Source: Anaerolineae bacterium
Lineage (GTDB): Bacteria > Chloroflexota > Anaerolineae > Aggregatilineales > Phototrophicaceae
Direction: 5' to 3'
DNA: 64,000 nt
Assembly (NCBI GenBank): GCA_020849765.1
Contig: JADLAY010000034.1
Span: 496,001-560,000 of the forward strand
Shown here one piece after another: positions 45,341-54,274 of the stretch. The notes under the pieces are model-generated. The model saw nothing but the letters and a program-made list of their open reading frames with translations, did not search any database and had not been told where the DNA came from. Position 1 is the first letter of the stretch, and every line of letters starts with the position of its first letter. Made by a program: the position numbers and the translations under genes.

Positions 45341-46798
45341 ATGCAGCCGGATAACCAACCGCATCTGAGCACCGCTCGCAATCTGAAGATCGGCCTCTTC
45401 CACCTCGGCTCGGGGATGGCCGACGTCATCACGACCGGCGTCTGGAATCGCATTATGATCAGCGACCTGGGCTTTAGCGCCACGCCGATCGGCCTGCTGG
45501 TCGCGCTGCGCTACTTCCTGGCGCCGCTCGGCGTCTGGGCCGGGCGCATGTCCGACCGGCGCGCCATCGGTGGCTACCGGCGCCTGTTCTGGATCTGGCT
45601 CGGACGCGGCTTGATGGTCGCCTCCATCGCCGCCCTCGGCCTGTCGACGGCGCACATCGCACGCGGCGGCGCGGCGGATGCGCTCGTCTGGGGCGCGATC
45701 AGCCTGTCACTGCTGCTCTTCAGCCTCGGCTATGCCTTTTCCGGCAGCACCTTCCTGGCCCTCATCTACGACCGCAGCTCAGAGAATCAACGCGGGCGCG
45801 CGGTCGGCATCGTCTGGACGTTCCTGCTGCTCGGTTTCACTATCGGTGGCATCCTGTTCGGCGTCCTCCTGCCCGAAAATAAAGATCCGAACAGCGTCAG
45901 CCATTCCGAAGTCTTCGCTACAGCCAGTGATAGCACTGCTACCGTCGTCACCACAGACGCTGGCCCGCTCTACTCGCCGGAAACGCTGCAAAATCTGTTC
46001 CTGATCGGCGCCGCCGTCATGGGCGGTCTATGGCTGTTCTCGGTGCTGGGCGAGGAAAGACGAAGCAGCGGCCCCCTGGCTGATCAAGCTGCGCCGGATG
46101 CGCCGAAAACCTCGCTCCGCGAAGACATCGCGCTCGTGTGGCGCAACCGCAAGACGCGCTACTTCTTCTGGTATCTTGCTCTGTCGATGATTTTCGCCTT
46201 CTCGCAGGATCTGATCCTGGAGCCGTTCGCCGGGGATGTCTTCAGCATGACCGCCCGCGTCACGTCGCGTTTCTCGGCTTATTGGGGCAGCATGGCGATC
46301 CTGGGCACGGTGGCCTTTCTCTTCCTGTCGCGCCGTTACAAGAGGCTGACCAACACGACCATGTCCTTCATCGGCGTGGCCGTGCTCGTGATCACGTTTA
46401 TCCTCTTCGCTGTTTCGTCCTTCGGTGAGATTCGCGGGCTGGTCACGCCTGGGTTGATCCTGCTCGGCCTCGGACTCGGCGTCTGGAACATCGGCACGCT
46501 CGGCCTGATGGTCGAACTCAGCCCGCCGGGCCGCGCCGGGACGTTCCTCGGCTTCTGGACGCTGGTCGTCACCTTCGCGCGCGGCATCGGCGTCAGCGGC
46601 GGCGGTATTCTGCGCGATCTCGGCTTCCAGATCGGTGGCTCGTTCACGCTCTCTTACGGCACGGCCTTTGCCATCGGCGCGGTCGGGCTGGCGATCTCGC
46701 TGTGGACGCTGCATCAGATGCGCACGAGCCCGGTCGACGCTTTCACCGACTCCACGCAGGCGGATACCGCCACGGTGCTCGCCGCCGCGATGGATTAG
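45341..46798 (+). CDS. PucC/BCH-family MFS transporter
   Basis: 485 residues, about twelve transmembrane helices. The N-terminal signature LKIGLFHLGSGMADVITTGVWNRIMISDLG and LAPLGVWAGRMSDRRAIGGYRR matches PucC/LhaA, the family that helps assemble light-harvesting complexes or moves (bacterio)chlorophyll precursors. No other photosynthesis gene is in the window. A distant member may move a different porphyrin. The ATG at 45341 sits 7 bases after the operator, with no ribosome-binding site other than the repeats. Confidence 0.85.
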   Translation: MQPDNQPHLSTARNLKIGLFHLGSGMADVITTGVWNRIMISDLGFSATPIGLLVALRYFLAPLGVWAGRMSDRRAIGGYRRLFWIWLGRGLMVASIAALGLSTAHIARGGAADALVWGAISLSLLLFSLGYAFSGSTFLALIYDRSSENQRGRAVGIVWTFLLLGFTIGGILFGVLLPENKDPNSVSHSEVFATASDSTATVVTTDAGPLYSPETLQNLFLIGAAVMGGLWLFSVLGEERRSSGPLADQAAPDAPKTSLREDIALVWRNRKTRYFFWYLALSMIFAFSQDLILEPFAGDVFSMTARVTSRFSAYWGSMAILGTVAFLFLSRRYKRLTNTTMSFIGVAVLVITFILFAVSSFGEIRGLVTPGLILLGLGLGVWNIGTLGLMVELSPPGRAGTFLGFWTLVVTFARGIGVSGGGILRDLGFQIGGSFTLSYGTAFAIGAVGLAISLWTLHQMRTSPVDAFTDSTQADTATVLAAAMD

Positions 46799-46881
46799 CC
46801 AGTCGGCGCGCTAGCGCAATCGCAGACCCAAGTGTATGATGAGCGCAGTGACATGCGCTCATCTCATTTGCGACCTACTCC

Positions 46882-48507
46882 ATGAGTTCAGCCCCAGGCG
46901 CCCTTTCCAACCGACAAATCGCTCGTGCCGCCATCACCGTCTTGCTAGGATTTCTGGCCAGCGGCGTTCTCGGCATCATCCGCGACGTGGTCGTCACCTC
47001 GACCTTCGGCGCGTCGGCCGTCCTTGATTCGTTCGCCTACTCCCAACGCATCCCGGAGCTGCTGTTCGTGCTCGTCGCCGGCGGCGCGCTCGGCTCGTCC
47101 TTCATTCCGATCTTCGCGCGCTATCTGCAGGATAAGGACAAAACGGCGGCCTGGCGACTCGCCAGTGCGGTGATGACGTTGGCGCTGATAGCCGCCTCGG
47201 TGCTGGCACTGGTGATCGCGCTGGCTGCCCCGCGCATCGTCGCGGATATCATCACGCCCAACGCGCCGCCGGAACTGCAAGCGCTGACGACCTCGCTGAC
47301 GCAGATCATGCTGCTCACTGTGCCGATCTTCAGCATCAGCGGTCTGCTGATGGGCGTGCTCAATGCGCACCAATTGTTCACGCTGCCCGCGCTCGCTGCC
47401 GCCATGTACAACGTCGGCCAGATCTTCGGCGCGCTCGTGCTGGCGCGCACGCTGACGCCCCTCGTCATCCAGGGCGAAACCAACGCCAATATCTACGGCC
47501 TCGCCTGGGGCACGGTCATCGGCGCGGCGCTGCATCTGGCCGTGCAGTTGCCCGGCTTGAGACGTGTGAGCGCGCGCATTCGCTTCCTGCCTGATTTCAA
47601 AACGCCCGGCACCCGCGAAGTCCTGCTCATGATGGGGCCGCGCGTCCTCGGCCTGGCCGTCGTCCAGATCAACTTCCTGGTCAACGTGGCGCTCGCCTAC
47701 CCCCCGCGCATGGTCGCGGGCAGCGCCAGCGTCTTCACGCAGGCATGGAAGCTGATGTTCTTCGTGCTCGGCGTCGTCGCGCAGAGCGTGGGCACAGCGC
47801 TGTTCCCGTCGCTTTCCGCCCTGGCCGTCGCCGGTGACCGCGAGGGCTATCAAGATCGCCTCGCCAGTGCCATGCGCGGCGTGCTCTTCCTGGCCCTGCC
47901 CTCTGCCGTCGGCTTGATCGTGCTCGGCGAGCCGGTCATCCGTGTGCTGTTTGAGCGCGGCATGTGGACGTTCGAAGATTCCACGGCGGCCGCCTGGGCG
48001 CTGTCGCTGCTCGCCATCGGCGTGCCCGGCCACGCCCTGCTCGAAGTGCTGGCGCGCGCCTTCTATGCGCTCGAAGACACGCGGACACCCGTCCTCGTTG
48101 GCGTCGGTGCGATGATCCTCAACATCAGTCTGAGCATCATCCTGGTGCAGTACATCGGCAATCCGAACGAACTGGCACGCGGCGCCTTCGCCGGGTTGGC
48201 GCTGGCCAATTCGCTGACAACGCTGGCCGAAGCCGGGGTGCTCTGGCTGCTGCTGCGTCGACGGATCGGCTGGGCGCGTCATGCCAGAGTCTGGAGCACG
48301 AGCGCGCGCGTCGCGCTGGCCGCCGCCGGGATGGGCGTCGCCACGTGGCTCGTCGGTCAGGGCTTGTCAGATGCCAGTGTCTGGCTGCAGGTGATGATCG
48401 GGGTGCCGTTAGGGATCGTCGTCTTCTTCGGGCTGGCGCTGCTCTTGCGCATCAACGAAGCACACGCCGTGCCCAACATGCTGAGGCATCGTTTCAAGCG
48501 AGGTTGA
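46882..48507 (+). CDS. murJ: Lipid II flippase MurJ
   Basis: 541 residues, 14 transmembrane helices, MviN/MurJ family: ITVLLGFLASGVLGIIRDVV, GALGSSFIPIFARYLQD, VPIFSISGLLMGVLNAHQLF, ARAFYALEDTRTPVLVGVG. It flips lipid II across the membrane in peptidoglycan synthesis. Same strand as the PucC gene, 83 bases after it, so own promoter possible. Chloroflexota have thin walls, yet MurJ is commonly kept. Confidence 0.94.
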   Translation: MSSAPGALSNRQIARAAITVLLGFLASGVLGIIRDVVVTSTFGASAVLDSFAYSQRIPELLFVLVAGGALGSSFIPIFARYLQDKDKTAAWRLASAVMTLALIAASVLALVIALAAPRIVADIITPNAPPELQALTTSLTQIMLLTVPIFSISGLLMGVLNAHQLFTLPALAAAMYNVGQIFGALVLARTLTPLVIQGETNANIYGLAWGTVIGAALHLAVQLPGLRRVSARIRFLPDFKTPGTREVLLMMGPRVLGLAVVQINFLVNVALAYPPRMVAGSASVFTQAWKLMFFVLGVVAQSVGTALFPSLSALAVAGDREGYQDRLASAMRGVLFLALPSAVGLIVLGEPVIRVLFERGMWTFEDSTAAAWALSLLAIGVPGHALLEVLARAFYALEDTRTPVLVGVGAMILNISLSIILVQYIGNPNELARGAFAGLALANSLTTLAEAGVLWLLLRRRIGWARHARVWSTSARVALAAAGMGVATWLVGQGLSDASVWLQVMIGVPLGIVVFFGLALLLRINEAHAVPNMLRHRFKRG

Positions 48508-48512
48508 AGCAA

Positions 48513-48549
48513 GCGTCCAGCACTCACCGATGTGACAAGTGCTGGACGC
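48513..48549. terminator. Hairpin between murJ and the aminotransferase
   Basis: GCGTCCAGCACT (48513-48524) pairs perfectly with AGTGCTGGACGC (48538-48549). No T-run, so a factor-assisted or 3'-protecting hairpin is possible; the two genes converge. Confidence 0.55.
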
Positions 48550-48562
48550 CCATGTGCGAAGA

Positions 48563-49906
48563 TTAGAGCAGACCGGCTTCTTGTTCGGCTGCCGTCAGGG
48601 CATCCTCGAAGATCTCCAGACCAGTTTGCAGCGTGTCGCGCTCGATCATGAGCGGCGGGCAGAAGCGCAGCGTGCTCTCGCCCGCACCGAGGATCAGCAT
48701 GCCCTTGTCGAGCGCAATTCGCTCTACCCGGTTGCGCAGTGCGCCCGCCGGGGTACGCTGCTCATCCTTGACCAGCTCCACGCCGACCATCAAGCCTTTG
48801 CCGTCGATGCGGCCATGACGCATGGAGGGATGGCGCGGCTGCATCTCGCACAGCGCATCCATCAGGAATTCGCCCTGCTCGACGGTGTTGGCCATGTATT
48901 CGCGCTCGATCAGCTCGATCGTCTTGAGCGCCGCGGCGCACGAGACCGGGTTGCCGCCGAAGGTCGTGCCATGGGCGCCGGGCGGCCACTGCATGACGTT
49001 CTCGCGCGCGATAATCGCACCGAGCGGCATGCCGCTGGCGATGCCCTTGGCGCTGGCGACGATGTCCGGCTCGACGCCGTAGTGTTCCATCGCCCACCAT
49101 TTACCGGTGCGGCCCATGCCGCTCTGAACTTCGTCGGCAATCAGCATGATGCCGTACTTATCGCAAATGTCGCGCAGCTGCTGGACGAACCGCACATCGG
49201 GCACCACGTAGCCACCCTCGCCCTGAATCGGCTCGAAGATGATCGCGGCCACATTGTGCGCCGGGATGATGCGTTTGAAGACGACGTCTTCAAGATAATT
49301 GGTGCAAATGCAATGATCGCGGCACTGGGCTTCTTCGCGCCCGTGCATGCAGCGATAGGGATTGTTGTAGGGGATGTGATAGACGCCGGGGATGAAGGGG
49401 AAGAAGCCTTCGCGCTGGACGACCTTGCTGGCCGTGAGCGAGAGCGCGCCCATCGTGCGCCCGTGGAACGCGCCGAAGAACGCGATCACGTGCTGGCGTT
49501 TGGTGTGCCAGCGCGCAACTTTGATCGATCCTTCGACGGCTTCCGCGCCCGAATTGCACAGGAAGACTCGCGCAGGATCGTTGAACGGCGCGATTTGCGC
49601 CAGGCGTTCCGCGACTTGAACCTGGACGTCGTAATAAAAGTCGGTGCCGGCAATGTGCAAGAACTTTTGTGCCTGGTCGACCACGGCCTGCACCACTTCC
49701 GGGTGGCAGTGACCGGTGGCTGTGACGGCAATGCCCGCCGCCATGTCGATATATTCGTTACCATCGACATCCCAGACGCGTGCACCCAGCCCGCGTTCCA
49801 TCACGAACGGATAACGAGGCGTCATCGACGTGGACATGACCTGGTCATCGCGAGCAATGATCGCCTGGCCATCCGGCCCGGGACGAAGCGTTGAACTGAT
49901 CACCAT
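48563..49906 (-). CDS. Class III PLP aminotransferase (acetylornithine/4-aminobutyrate type)
   Basis: 447 residues. PLP lysine in SAKGIASGMPLGA; DEVQSGMGRTGKWWA holds the aspartate that pairs with the ring; NSGAEAVEGSIK and FHGRTMGALS mark the cofactor pocket. An insertion of about 15 residues with CMHGREEAQCRDHCIC (four cysteines) is unusual for the family and could bind a metal. Amine donor uncertain: GABA, ornithine or diamines. Start ATG 49906. Confidence 0.9.
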   Translation of the reverse strand: MVISSTLRPGPDGQAIIARDDQVMSTSMTPRYPFVMERGLGARVWDVDGNEYIDMAAGIAVTATGHCHPEVVQAVVDQAQKFLHIAGTDFYYDVQVQVAERLAQIAPFNDPARVFLCNSGAEAVEGSIKVARWHTKRQHVIAFFGAFHGRTMGALSLTASKVVQREGFFPFIPGVYHIPYNNPYRCMHGREEAQCRDHCICTNYLEDVVFKRIIPAHNVAAIIFEPIQGEGGYVVPDVRFVQQLRDICDKYGIMLIADEVQSGMGRTGKWWAMEHYGVEPDIVASAKGIASGMPLGAIIARENVMQWPPGAHGTTFGGNPVSCAAALKTIELIEREYMANTVEQGEFLMDALCEMQPRHPSMRHGRIDGKGLMVGVELVKDEQRTPAGALRNRVERIALDKGMLILGAGESTLRFCPPLMIERDTLQTGLEIFEDALTAAEQEAGLL

Positions 49907-50039
49907 GAAATTAGCTCCGGGGAATACTACAGCGAATGAGGTTTATGCGGAATAAACACTCCTAGCAGTATAGCATCAGGCATCAGCCGCATCAATGAGA
50001 CCATGTCGCAAAGCAGCATCTGCTCTGTATGGGCGCTTT

Positions 50040-50924
50040 TCAACCCCTGGCCACAGTCACCGCCAGCAGGATGAGGACAAAGCCAGCGGCATAGGCGGCC
50101 AGCCGTGCCAGGCTCGCGCGCATGTCGCTGCGATCGCGGGCGATGACGAGGCGCTGGTTCATGCTGCGCACCGATGCCACGTAATGCGACCCGGCCAGCG
50201 CGCCCAGCACCAATCCGCCGACGGCCCCGCCGAGATGTGCCCAATTATCGACACGGAAGTTCGAGCTGTAGGAACTGGCAAGACCGAAGAGGACATTGAT
50301 CAGTGCGAGACGGATCAGGCTGGAGCGCATCGCCTGCCCGCGCTCGCCCAGCAGTTCGCGATGGCGGCTGTAGAAGCTGAACTCCGCGCCCAGCGTCGCA
50401 GCCACCGCGCCCGACGCACCGACCGAGAGGCCGACGCCCATCAGCGCACTCAGGAGCGAGCCTGTCATGCCGCCCAGGAGGTAGATCAACAGGAAGCGCG
50501 TGTGGCCGAAAAAGCGCTCGACCGTCCGTCCCGACGCGTAAAGCACATACATGTTGAACAGGATGTGGGTCACGTTTTGCAGCGCATAACCGCCCTGATA
50601 GTCATAGATGCTCGCGTGCAGGAACATCGACGTGAACAGGCGCCAGTACTCGCCGTTCTGCAGCACCCCCTCCGCACTGTTCGCTCCCTGGACCAGCAGC
50701 TGCAGATCAAGCGTCGGCGAAAGCGCGCGCAGCACGAAGATGGCGACGTTGATCACGATCAGGCCATACATCACGTAAGGCCTGCGCGATGCCCTCGCGA
50801 ACATCAAGCGCCGCCGCACCACGGGCGCGCCCGGCACCGTCTGCACCTGCGGATGCGGAGCGGGCTGCCGAGAGGCCTCCAGGGGATGCACTTTGCGCGC
50901 CGGTTGTTCGGGTTTATCCAGCAT
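50040..50924 (-). CDS. Rhomboid-family intramembrane serine protease
   Basis: 294 residues. Catalytic Ser171 in GASGAVAAT and His230 in WAHLGGAVGG; the WRLFTSMFLHAS and HILFNMYVLYASG segments precede them. About six transmembrane helices and a ~50-residue cytoplasmic N-terminus. It cleaves membrane proteins within the bilayer. Divergent from fmdB; isolated. Confidence 0.93.
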   Translation of the reverse strand: MLDKPEQPARKVHPLEASRQPAPHPQVQTVPGAPVVRRRLMFARASRRPYVMYGLIVINVAIFVLRALSPTLDLQLLVQGANSAEGVLQNGEYWRLFTSMFLHASIYDYQGGYALQNVTHILFNMYVLYASGRTVERFFGHTRFLLIYLLGGMTGSLLSALMGVGLSVGASGAVAATLGAEFSFYSRHRELLGERGQAMRSSLIRLALINVLFGLASSYSSNFRVDNWAHLGGAVGGLVLGALAGSHYVASVRSMNQRLVIARDRSDMRASLARLAAYAAGFVLILLAVTVARG

Positions 50925-50993
50925 GTTTCAAACTATCTTTCGCCTGTCTGCGATGCTATCATAGCTGCACAGACAATAGGACTGAGGTGGCTC

Positions 50994-51341
50994 ATGCCAG
51001 CTTACGATTATCGCTGCAATTCCTGTGGGCGAGAAGTCTCACTCTTCTACAAGTCCTACAAAGATTACGACGACGCCACACCGACCTGTCCCCACTGCGG
51101 CAGCACCGATCTAGAACGAATCATCACCGGCGTCACCCTGCAAACGGGTGGGCGTAATTATAGCGGCATGTCCTCGCAAGAGATGCTTTCGGTGCTCGAA
51201 GGCGGCAACAAGCAGGAAGTCAACGAACTATTCCGCCAGTCCGGCCAGGATGCCGCGAGCACGGTTACTCAGGCCGACACGATCAAGCGCGCGAAGGACT
51301 CCGCAGCCGGGTCGTCGAAACCTGCCACATCCTCGGAGTGA
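50994..51341 (+). CDS. FmdB-type zinc-ribbon protein
   Basis: 115 residues. N-terminal zinc ribbon MPAYDYRCNSCG ... TCPHCGSTDL (four cysteines), then a polar tail. FmdB-family proteins are putative regulators. The true start is the ATG at 50994 behind GAGGTGG; a much longer upstream open frame is coding only by chance. Confidence 0.85.
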   Translation: MPAYDYRCNSCGREVSLFYKSYKDYDDATPTCPHCGSTDLERIITGVTLQTGGRNYSGMSSQEMLSVLEGGNKQEVNELFRQSGQDAASTVTQADTIKRAKDSAAGSSKPATSSE

Positions 51342-51348
51342 TCAGATC

Positions 51349-51669
51349 ATGAAAGACTTCGCTGACCTCAAACCGCACCTGGACGATCAGGGCCGCCTGA
51401 CGGGCTGGCCATCGCCCAAGAAGGGCAAAGGCTTGCAGGAAATGGCGCTCGAATACATGGCCGACAAGTTCGAACGCGGCAAGCGCTACAGCGAGCGCGA
51501 GATCAACGATCTGCTCAATGCGCATCACACCTTTGGCGATGCCGCCCTGCTGCGCCGCGAGATGGTCGAGCGCGGCTATCTCCAGCGGCTCAAGGATGGC
51601 TCGGCCTACTGGCGTGTGTCAGCGGATGACGATGCGCAGCGAAACACGGGCAGCCGCGGCTTCGGTTAG
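51349..51669 (+). CDS. DUF2087-domain protein
   Basis: 106 residues. DUF2087 pattern WPSPKKGKGLQEMALEYMADKFERGKRYSEREINDLLNAHHTFGDAALLRREMVERGYLQR, partly a winged-helix-like fold that often accompanies HTH regulators; here it has no separate HTH. It starts 7 bases after the fmdB stop, using GGAG in the end of fmdB, so they form a pair. Its 3' end overlaps the convergent membrane gene by 4 bases. Confidence 0.8.
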   Translation: MKDFADLKPHLDDQGRLTGWPSPKKGKGLQEMALEYMADKFERGKRYSEREINDLLNAHHTFGDAALLRREMVERGYLQRLKDGSAYWRVSADDDAQRNTGSRGFG

Positions 51670-52058
51670 CCCGGCGCGCCCGTCATGATGCCGCGCACGG
51701 CGATGCCCAACAGCAGCGCAAATCCCCAGATGTAACTGCCCATGGCAGGGCGCTTCTTCGCCGTCGTCTCGACAAAGATGAAGAAGGGCAGCGCGAGTAC
51801 CGCCCCCACGCCATAAATCAAATGGACTTCCTCGAATGGGCGCCCGTTCATGGCGTACATCAAGACGCCCAACAATGCCTGGATGGCGACGAAGGCCGTG
51901 GTCGCGTAGACGCCCAGGCGAAAGCGCGGTGTCACGTCCCCGTGACGAATCAGCCCGATGTAGACCGCCAGCCCGAACATCACCAGAGCAACGATCAACG
52001 TCGCCCGGCTGAAGAATAAGTGCAGCTGGTCGATGAGTGGATAGAGATGATAAGGCAA
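51666..52058 (-). CDS. Four-helix membrane protein of unknown function, 130 aa
   Basis: Four predicted transmembrane segments. Histidines at 4, 13, 38 and 79, several near membrane ends, would allow heme or metal binding, but no family motif supports that. It starts directly after the stop of the 52060 gene, so both are one operon. That operon lies behind the 10-bp repeat element at 52873-52912. Function unknown; shared regulation with the PucC-like gene is inferred. Confidence 0.7.
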   Translation of the reverse strand: MPYHLYPLIDQLHLFFSRATLIVALVMFGLAVYIGLIRHGDVTPRFRLGVYATTAFVAIQALLGVLMYAMNGRPFEEVHLIYGVGAVLALPFFIFVETTAKKRPAMGSYIWGFALLLGIAVRGIMTGAPG

Positions 52059-52059
52059 C

Positions 52060-52842
52060 CTAGTCTCCTGCCGCAGCAGCCCGCGGCCTCGTTCTTGGCG
52101 TTTCGTCAGCCTCCGGGATGTTGGTCGTCATCCAGAAGCCGGCGAAGATCAGGATCACCCCCAGCATTTCGCCGAGATATTTGAGTTCCGGCACGCCCAG
52201 CCGGATGAGCGCACCGCCGAGCGCTGGCAGCAGCCCACCCACCGCAATCAACCAGTTACCGATCACGCGGTTGCGCATGATCTGCTTGCGGCGGAACAGG
52301 TAGGCCGAATAGATGGCGCCGCCGACCAGCGCCAGCGTGCCCCAGACGTTCATGATCGGCGAGAAGAAACGCACGGTGCCGCGCGAACTGCCGCTCATGA
52401 TGCCTTCGCGAATGACGTTGCCGTTGGCATCGACCTCGTCGCGGTAGATCTGGGTCATGTCTGAGCCGGGCTGCCAGGCCGATTCGTTGAATGCCGTCAG
52501 GAACAGCGTCCACGGCAAGGTCATCAAGCCGACCAGGATCAGCGCCATCTGGATGTTGCGGGCGATATTGCCGCGCCGCCAGAGTAGAAATACCGTCCCC
52601 TGGCCCAGCCAGGCCGCCACCATCAATGCGCCCGTCCAATACCAGAGGCCGAAGAAGAACGGACTCCAGGCGTAAAACAGCACGACCTGGCTCAGGCTGC
52701 CCAGAAAGTAGAGCGCCAGGCCGATGCTCCAGGCGAGCAGATGGGGTCGGCGTTTGTCCAGCCAGCGACGAAAGACGATGGCCGCGAACACGGCGCTCAC
52801 CAAAGCGGTGATTGCGGATAGCACCAATGGAAGCGTGATCAT
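52060..52842 (-). CDS. Seven-helix membrane protein of unknown function, 260 aa
   Basis: About seven hydrophobic segments with a periplasmic loop (about 120-160, DEVDANGNVIREG) between helices 4 and 5, and a basic C-terminal tail. I do not recognise a family. First gene of a two-gene operon; its start is about 30 bases from the repeat element. Confidence 0.72.
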   Translation of the reverse strand: MITLPLVLSAITALVSAVFAAIVFRRWLDKRRPHLLAWSIGLALYFLGSLSQVVLFYAWSPFFFGLWYWTGALMVAAWLGQGTVFLLWRRGNIARNIQMALILVGLMTLPWTLFLTAFNESAWQPGSDMTQIYRDEVDANGNVIREGIMSGSSRGTVRFFSPIMNVWGTLALVGGAIYSAYLFRRKQIMRNRVIGNWLIAVGGLLPALGGALIRLGVPELKYLGEMLGVILIFAGFWMTTNIPEADETPRTRPRAAAAGD

Positions 52843-52872
52843 AATCCTATTTCCCGTCGATACGCGCGCGTC

Positions 52873-52912
52873 AAATCTACCTAAACTTACAGAAATCTAC
52901 CAAAAATTACCA
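52873..52912. promoter_or_regulatory. Four 10-bp phased direct repeats (candidate operator)
   Basis: AAATCTACCT, AAACTTACAG, AAATCTACCA, AAAATTACCA follow each other with exact 10-base steps. The same unit (AAATCTACAG) forms the operator of the PucC-like gene at 45.3 kb. It lies between the membrane-protein operon (minus) and the NurA gene (plus). Confidence 0.75.
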
Positions 52913-52964
52913 ATAGAATCAATGGATTTGAGGGAAGGAATTGCGCAATGTTAAGAAAGTTTGC

Positions 52965-52993
52965 TTGACACAAACGAACATGAGTGCTAACCT
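52965..52993 (+). promoter_or_regulatory. Promoter candidate for the NurA gene
   Basis: TTGACA (52965-52970), 17-base spacer, TAACCT (52988-52993), 39 bases before the GTG start. Confidence 0.65.
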
Positions 52994-53031
52994 GTCCATG
53001 ATGCCAAGAAAATATGTTCGCAAGAGGCCGC

Positions 53032-54258
53032 GTGGCACTCGAATTCAACAAAGTCATCGATCAAGTCCAGCGGATGGGACGTTATCTCGGCAAGCTCAGT
53101 CTGTCGCAGAGTGATCGTCTCGCTGCCGCCCTTGAGCGTTTCTACGCTGCCACCGACCTCGATGCCATTCACGCCCGTATCGAACTTGTCCGCAATTCTA
53201 GCATCAGCGGCTACCGCGGGGCAGCCCCGCTCCCAAAACCATACAGCGAATTCATCTGTGGCATTGGCGAGCCGCCGCCCATGCCGGAACGCGCCACGCT
53301 GATCGCCGCCGATGGCTCTCAGATCTACCCCGACCATCACATTGCGGCGCTCTACTACCTGATCAACATCGGCGTCTACACCTACCATCATGGCCAGCCC
53401 CGCTTGCCGGAGCAAGTGACGGCGCCGGAACTCGCCTACTCGGACTCGAAACTCGAGGATGAAGACGGGCGCACCATCAACAACCAGACGGTCAACATGC
53501 GCCGCTCGGTCGAAGAAATGCGCTCGCTCGCCCGCCACACCTGGGATTTGCGTGAAGAAGCGCGTCCACTTGTCGCCATCCATGATGGCACGCTGCTCAA
53601 ATTCTTCGGCGGCATCGAGATCGCCTACGCCAAGCAGGTCGAGCGCGATTACATGGACGCCCTGCAGCAGTTGCACGATACCGGCGCCATCCTGTGTGGC
53701 TATGTCGATAACCCGCGCAGCACCTACCTGATCAGCCTGCTCCATCTGATGAGCCTGGCCGACGATGAGGTCAACGATCTCAATCTGAAGACCAATGGCG
53801 AGCTTGAAGGCCTGACGGACGTGCAGATCTTCGCGCGTGTGCTCGGCCCCGGCCAGCGCTCGGCGCTGATGACCCAGAACTCGCCGCAAAACGCGGAATA
53901 TCATCGACGGAGCGCGGACTTTGAGATCGCTTCGTTCTACGTCAACGTCGCCCCGGCGGGACGAGCGGCTATAGCTCGTGTCGACGTGCCGCTCTGGGCC
54001 GCGCGTGAACCGGCAGCGATCGACGCCCTGCACGCCCTGCTCTTGCACCAGTGCTCGATCCAGGGGCGCAGGCACTATCCCTACGCGTTGACCCGCGCCG
54101 ACGAACTGGCCGTCGTCAGCAGCGCCGAACGCGATCAACTCAATCAATTGATCAACGTTGAAATGCGTAACAATAAGCTGCATCCAGAAGCCTCGAACAA
54201 ACTGCAAACGAAGTATCTGGCGCGCGGTGAACGGCGCCAGCACCGCCTGAGAGGATGA
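53032..54258 (+). CDS. NurA-domain nuclease
   Basis: 408 residues. NurA fold with the metal-binding aspartates in LIAADGSQIYP and AIHDGTLLKFFGG, and a late IARVDVPLWAA. In archaea NurA is a 5'-3' nuclease working with the HerA helicase in end resection. GTG 53032 behind AAGAGG is preferred; ATG 53014 is possible. The next gene, 17 bases on, carries a HAS-barrel domain, but no HerA ATPase follows. Confidence 0.85.
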   Translation: MALEFNKVIDQVQRMGRYLGKLSLSQSDRLAAALERFYAATDLDAIHARIELVRNSSISGYRGAAPLPKPYSEFICGIGEPPPMPERATLIAADGSQIYPDHHIAALYYLINIGVYTYHHGQPRLPEQVTAPELAYSDSKLEDEDGRTINNQTVNMRRSVEEMRSLARHTWDLREEARPLVAIHDGTLLKFFGGIEIAYAKQVERDYMDALQQLHDTGAILCGYVDNPRSTYLISLLHLMSLADDEVNDLNLKTNGELEGLTDVQIFARVLGPGQRSALMTQNSPQNAEYHRRSADFEIASFYVNVAPAGRAAIARVDVPLWAAREPAAIDALHALLLHQCSIQGRRHYPYALTRADELAVVSSAERDQLNQLINVEMRNNKLHPEASNKLQTKYLARGERRQHRLRG

Positions 54259-54274
54259 GCGGAAAGGGTTGCTC

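Noticed and set aside
49995..50993. Long 5' extension of the FmdB protein
   Set aside because: The upstream part is antisense to the rhomboid gene and lacks a start with ribosome-binding site; the zinc-ribbon start at 50994 is standard.
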